Positions 60,190 to 64,000 of a DNA stretch of 64,000 bases are shown here, one piece after another. A program made the position numbers and the translations under genes. The notes beneath the pieces were generated by a model that saw nothing but the letters and a program-made list of their open reading frames with translations, was not told where the DNA came from and made no database searches. The DNA is from Verrucomicrobiales bacterium. Its GTDB lineage: Bacteria > Verrucomicrobiota > Verrucomicrobiia > Limisphaerales > J093. Every line of letters starts with the position of its first letter. The first letter of the stretch is position 1. The stretch lies in assembly GCA_024233215.1 (NCBI GenBank), contig JACKPW010000019.1, positions 62,001 to 126,000 on the forward strand. Reading direction: 5' to 3'.

Positions 60190-60225
60190 GAATCGTCAGG
60201 CGCCCGCCTGAGGGACGATCGCGGG

Positions 60226-61623
60226 TCATCCACCGCGCGCATCGAAGTCCTCAAGCTGATAAACGTGTAACTTCCGGTGCAAGGTCCGCCGGCTGATGCC
60301 GAGCTGCTTCGCCGCCAGAGTGCGGTTGCCCCTGGTTTCCTGCAAGGCGTGAATGATTTGCTGACGCTCGGATTCCTTCAGCGTCAATCCATCCGGCGCC
60401 GAAACCCGTGCGCGGCGGGGCGCACTGGGAAGGGTCGCTTCCCGGGGCTCGCGGACGCTGGTGGGAAGATCGCGCAGGCTGATCCGGTCCGTCCGGCACA
60501 GCGCCACCGCCCCCTCGATCGCATTCCGCAACTCCCGCACGTTCGCCGGCCACGGGTGCGCCAGCAGGGTGTTCATCGCGTCCATCGTGAACCCCGTCAC
60601 CGCTTTGCCATACTGCCGGGCAATCTCCTTGAGGAAATGCGCCGCCAGCAGCGGTACATCGCCAATCCGATCCCGCAGGGGCGGCAACCACAGTTCCACC
60701 ACCCGCAGTCGAAAGAACAAGTCCTCGCGAAACGCCCGGGTCCGAACCAGTTCCTCCAAGTCGCGGTTCGTCGCCGCCACGAGCCGTACGTCCACCGACA
60801 CGGTCTTGTTCGACCCGAGCCGTTCGAAGGTCCGCTCCCCCAGCACCCGAAGCAGCTTCACCTGCGTGCTGGCATCGATTTCCCCGATCTCATCCAGGAA
60901 GAGCGTGCCGCCGTTCGCCTGTTCGAAACGCCCGATCCGGCGCTCGTTCGCCCCGGTGAACGCCCCCTTCTCGTGGCCGAACAGCTCGCTCTCCAGCAGC
61001 GTGGCCGGCAGGGCGGCGCAATGCACCGTCACCAACGGCTGCCTCGCCCGCGGACTGAGGCGGTGGATCGCCTTGGCGAACATCTCCTTGCCCGTCCCGC
61101 TCTCCCCCTGGATCAAGACCGTCGCCGGCGTCGGCGCCACCTGCTTCACCACGTCGAACACCTCATGCATCGCGGGCGAGTTCCCAATGATCTCCTCGAT
61201 GCCAAACCGTTCGTCGAGCTGCGCGTGCAGGCTGCGGTTTTCGTCCTCCAGCCGGTGCTGACGAAGCGCCCGGGCAATCCGCATCTCGAGCTCGTCGATC
61301 TGCATCCGCCCCTTCGCAATGTAGTCATCCGCCCCGCGCTTCATCGCCTCCACGGCAAGTTCCTCGGAACCATACGCCGTCATGAGGATGCAGACCGGCG
61401 GCCGCGAAAGGGATTTCGCCCGCGCAATCAACTTCATGCCGTCGTCCTTCGGCATGCGGAAATCCGTCAGCAACGCATCAAAGCGCTCGCGCTCCAGCAA
61501 ATCCATCGCCATGGCGGCATCCTCCGCCACATACACGTCAAACCGCTCCTCCAACGCCGCGCGCAAGCCCTCCCGGGTGGGCTTCTCGTCGTCCACGATG
61601 AGCAACGTGGGCCTGTCTTCCAT
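60226..61623 (-). CDS. Sigma-54-dependent response regulator (NtrC/AtoC-like)
   Basis: 465 residues with the full three-domain layout. Receiver 1-120 (D11, D12, phospho-acceptor D54; IAKGR in place of the usual KPF). AAA+ domain with Walker A IQGESGTGKEMFAKAIHRLS, the sigma-54-contacting GAFTGANERRIGRF loop, Walker B GGTLFLDEIGEIDAS and arginine-finger region FREDLFFRLRVVELWLPPLR. C-terminal Fis-type helix-turn-helix (RTLAAKQLGISRRTLHRKL). It would activate sigma-54 promoters on phosphorylation. No cognate kinase is adjacent. It is divergent from the ammonium transporter, so nitrogen control is a reasonable but untested guess. Confidence 0.93.
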   Translation of the reverse strand: MEDRPTLLIVDDEKPTREGLRAALEERFDVYVAEDAAMAMDLLERERFDALLTDFRMPKDDGMKLIARAKSLSRPPVCILMTAYGSEELAVEAMKRGADDYIAKGRMQIDELEMRIARALRQHRLEDENRSLHAQLDERFGIEEIIGNSPAMHEVFDVVKQVAPTPATVLIQGESGTGKEMFAKAIHRLSPRARQPLVTVHCAALPATLLESELFGHEKGAFTGANERRIGRFEQANGGTLFLDEIGEIDASTQVKLLRVLGERTFERLGSNKTVSVDVRLVAATNRDLEELVRTRAFREDLFFRLRVVELWLPPLRDRIGDVPLLAAHFLKEIARQYGKAVTGFTMDAMNTLLAHPWPANVRELRNAIEGAVALCRTDRISLRDLPTSVREPREATLPSAPRRARVSAPDGLTLKESERQQIIHALQETRGNRTLAAKQLGISRRTLHRKLHVYQLEDFDARGG

Positions 61624-61715
61624 AGCGCCGCGCCATTATGCCGGGGCCACGAACGGGATGCACCGAGTTTTTCCGTCGATCTCGGGAAGCCGCCCGCCCC
61701 TCCCGGCAATCCGGC

Positions 61716-61728
61716 CTAATCGGATTAG
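61716..61728. promoter_or_regulatory. 13-bp palindrome upstream of amt overlapping a -35-like region
   Basis: CTAATC-G-GATTAG is a perfect 6+1+6 palindrome, directly followed by TTTGACA, whose TTGACA (61730-61735) matches a -35 box; a TAGTAG at 61754 lies 18 bp on. It sits between divergent genes (regulator start 61623, amt start 61766). A sigma-54 GG-N10-GC element was looked for here and not found. Confidence 0.4.
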
Positions 61729-61765
61729 TTTGACAGATGAATCAATGATGGGGTAGTAGGCATCC

Positions 61766-63142
<1,377 letters not shown>

Positions 63143-63156
63143 TATTCCCGCCCACC

Positions 63157-63275
63157 CAGTAGCCGCGGACGTCCAGTCCGCGCAAGACCCCCCAGGCCAC
63201 CCGGAGACCGCGGCACCACCCCTTCCGTCTCTCACCGGACCCGGAGGGCTTGCGCCGACTGATGTCGGCGGCTAC
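63157..63275. repeat. Two-hairpin intergenic element, tandem copy 1
   Basis: It runs from CAGTAGCCGCGGACGTCCAG (hairpin GCGGAC-GTCCA-GTCCGC) to a closing hairpin GCCGAC-TGAT-GTCGGC ending GGCTAC. The two ends are imperfect inverted complements of each other (GTAGCCGC...GCGGCTAC). The core holds a CACCGGACCCGGA-type block. A second copy starts 7 bp later. The layout recalls REP/BIME-type elements. Confidence 0.75.
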
Positions 63276-63281
63276 GTGACC

Positions 63282-63395
63282 CAGTAGCCGCGGACGTCCA
63301 GTCCGCGCATAATCCCCCAGGCCACCCGGAAACCGCGGCACCACCCGTCTCTCACCGGACCCGGAAGGCTTGCGCCGATTGATGTCGGCGGCTAC
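63282..63395. repeat. Two-hairpin intergenic element, tandem copy 2
   Basis: Same boundaries and hairpins as copy 1 (63157-63275), about 114 bp and clearly homologous throughout, differing by small indels and substitutions (for instance copy 2 lacks a CCTTC stretch). Its closing GGCTAC reads GTAGCC on the minus strand and supplies the TAG stop (63392-63394) of the HEAT-like gene. Confidence 0.75.
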
Positions 63396-64000
63396 GGGGC
63401 GCGGAGAATCCGACCGAGACGGCGACTTACTCCGTCCGGTGGTTCGGTCGCCTGGACCGCTTTTGCCAGTTCCTTCGCGGCATCCTTGTCGGTTCCGAGC
63501 AGTGCCTCTGCCAGACCTGTGGCGGCGGCGACGGCTTCCGCCTTAAGATCGCCGTTCTCGAACAACGGCTTGATCGTCTCGGCCAGCCGCCCGTCCGGGA
63601 TCCCGGCCATCACGGACAACACCCGCTTCTTCTCGTCGTTGTCGCGCGTCACCTTCCACACGGCGAGCACCGTGTCGCCACGCTCCGTCGCAGCGACCTG
63701 ATCGCGGTTGCGTAGCAGGTCCAGCAGGGCATTCAGCGCCTGCGTCCGTTGCGCCGCCGGCGCCTGATCGGCCGAAGCCACCTGCAGAAGCGTGTCGGCG
63801 GAGCCCAAATCAGGCCATTTCGCCAGCGCTTCAAGAGCGGCCCCGGCATCGTCACCCTTCAGGAAACCGCCGACCACTTTCAGCGCTTCCGCTCCACCGA
63901 GCGTTCCCAGCGTGCCAAGCATCAACCGCAAGGCCCGCACGTTCCCGTCAGCGAGGGCGATCAGTTCCTTGGCGGATGCCGTTCCGTCTTCGACGCGTCC
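63392..64000 (-). CDS. HEAT-repeat-like protein (3' part of gene)
   Basis: The frame runs open to the window edge, so the 5' end is missing; about 202 residues are visible. The text is alanine/leucine-rich with a HEAT-like periodicity (ELIALADGNVRALRLMLGTL then GTLGGAEALKVVGGFL, and DLGSADTLLQVASADQAPAA). Family assignment is by periodicity only. Such proteins occur in the large PBS-lyase-HEAT/cytochrome-type proteins of Verrucomicrobia. The stop codon TAG lies inside the end of the repeat element at 63282-63395, so the present C-terminus (GRILRAP) may have been set by that insertion. Confidence 0.65.
   Translation of the reverse strand, partial: GRVEDGTASAKELIALADGNVRALRLMLGTLGTLGGAEALKVVGGFLKGDDAGAALEALAKWPDLGSADTLLQVASADQAPAAQRTQALNALLDLLRNRDQVAATERGDTVLAVWKVTRDNDEKKRVLSVMAGIPDGRLAETIKPLFENGDLKAEAVAAATGLAEALLGTDKDAAKELAKAVQATEPPDGVSRRLGRILRAP

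Noticed and set aside
58300..60270. 656-codon plus-strand frame opposite the GT39-like gene
   Set aside because: It is histidine/glutamine/arginine-rich with no domain, as expected of the reverse of a leucine/valine-rich membrane protein gene.
61624..61765. Sigma-54 promoter before amt
   Set aside because: No GG-N10-GC spacing close to the consensus TGGCAC-N5-TTGCA is present in the 142-bp region.

Overview
The window is a GC-rich, densely coded bacterial chromosome segment. I read it as Verrucomicrobiota, probably the Pedosphaera/Limisphaera side of the phylum. The grounds are two DUF1080 proteins, a DUF1552 protein, Tat-exported Gfo/Idh/MocA oxidoreductases, CRTAC1-type FG-GAP/ASPIC proteins, a PelA-type pectate lyase, secreted proteins with a DxDGDxLxNxxE-type motif and RFFRL-like C-termini, and GTAGCCGC-type two-hairpin intergenic repeats. 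This assignment is inference from family content; no rRNA is present. I recognised no tRNA, rRNA, CRISPR array, phage or insertion sequence.

Layout. 1-4.2 kb: end of a pectate lyase, an acyltransferase-3 membrane protein, a TPR membrane protein. 4.2-9.7 kb: the N-terminal half of carbamoyl-phosphate synthase large subunit (minus), then divergent holB overlapping an O-antigen-ligase-like gene, then a Gfo/Idh/MocA oxidoreductase. 9.8-13.2 kb: minus-strand receiver/kinase hybrid, thioesterase and MFS transporter. 13.3-15.9 kb: CUT2 (RbsA/RbsC-like) sugar importer without a binding protein. 16-22 kb: VIT/CCC1 protein, a secreted protein, and an ABC exporter operon (ATPase, permease, membrane-anchored helical protein). 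22.2-27 kb: DUF1080 protein, small membrane protein, secreted protein, phosphohexomutase and ribulose-phosphate 3-epimerase. 27.3-38.2 kb: three very large envelope proteins, namely a TPR/propeller/ASPIC lipoprotein, an overlapping GH42-like enzyme, and a convergent membrane-anchored propeller/ASPIC protein ending in a cysteine-less thioredoxin-like domain. 38.5-41.8 kb: a secreted protein built of five tandem ~210-residue repeats. 42-48.4 kb: AGE-family epimerase, glycerophosphodiester phosphodiesterase, Tat-exported oxidoreductase, Tat-exported DUF1552 protein and an orphan CbiO-like ATPase. 48.6-54.4 kb: zinc-finger/CoA-disulfide-reductase-rhodanese pair, CAP-domain protein, lipoprotein, DUF1080 protein. 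54.5-61.6 kb: clpP-clpX, the C-terminal half of carB, a GT39-like membrane protein and an NtrC-type regulator. 61.8-64 kb: ammonium transporter, tandem repeat elements and the end of a HEAT-like protein.

The gene content suggests a polysaccharide-degrading lifestyle (pectate lyase, GH42-like enzyme, DUF1080, Gfo/Idh and AGE proteins, sugar importer) with a large exported proteome. The clearest anomaly is carB: two complementary open reading frames, both minus strand and about 51 kb apart, that together cover a normal CarB with the break exactly at the inter-domain hinge. Other notable points are the 27.3-38.2 kb locus with paired 16-bp palindromes upstream, a C-terminal module shared by four otherwise unrelated secreted proteins, and composite two-hairpin repeats, one of which supplies the stop codon of the neighbouring gene.
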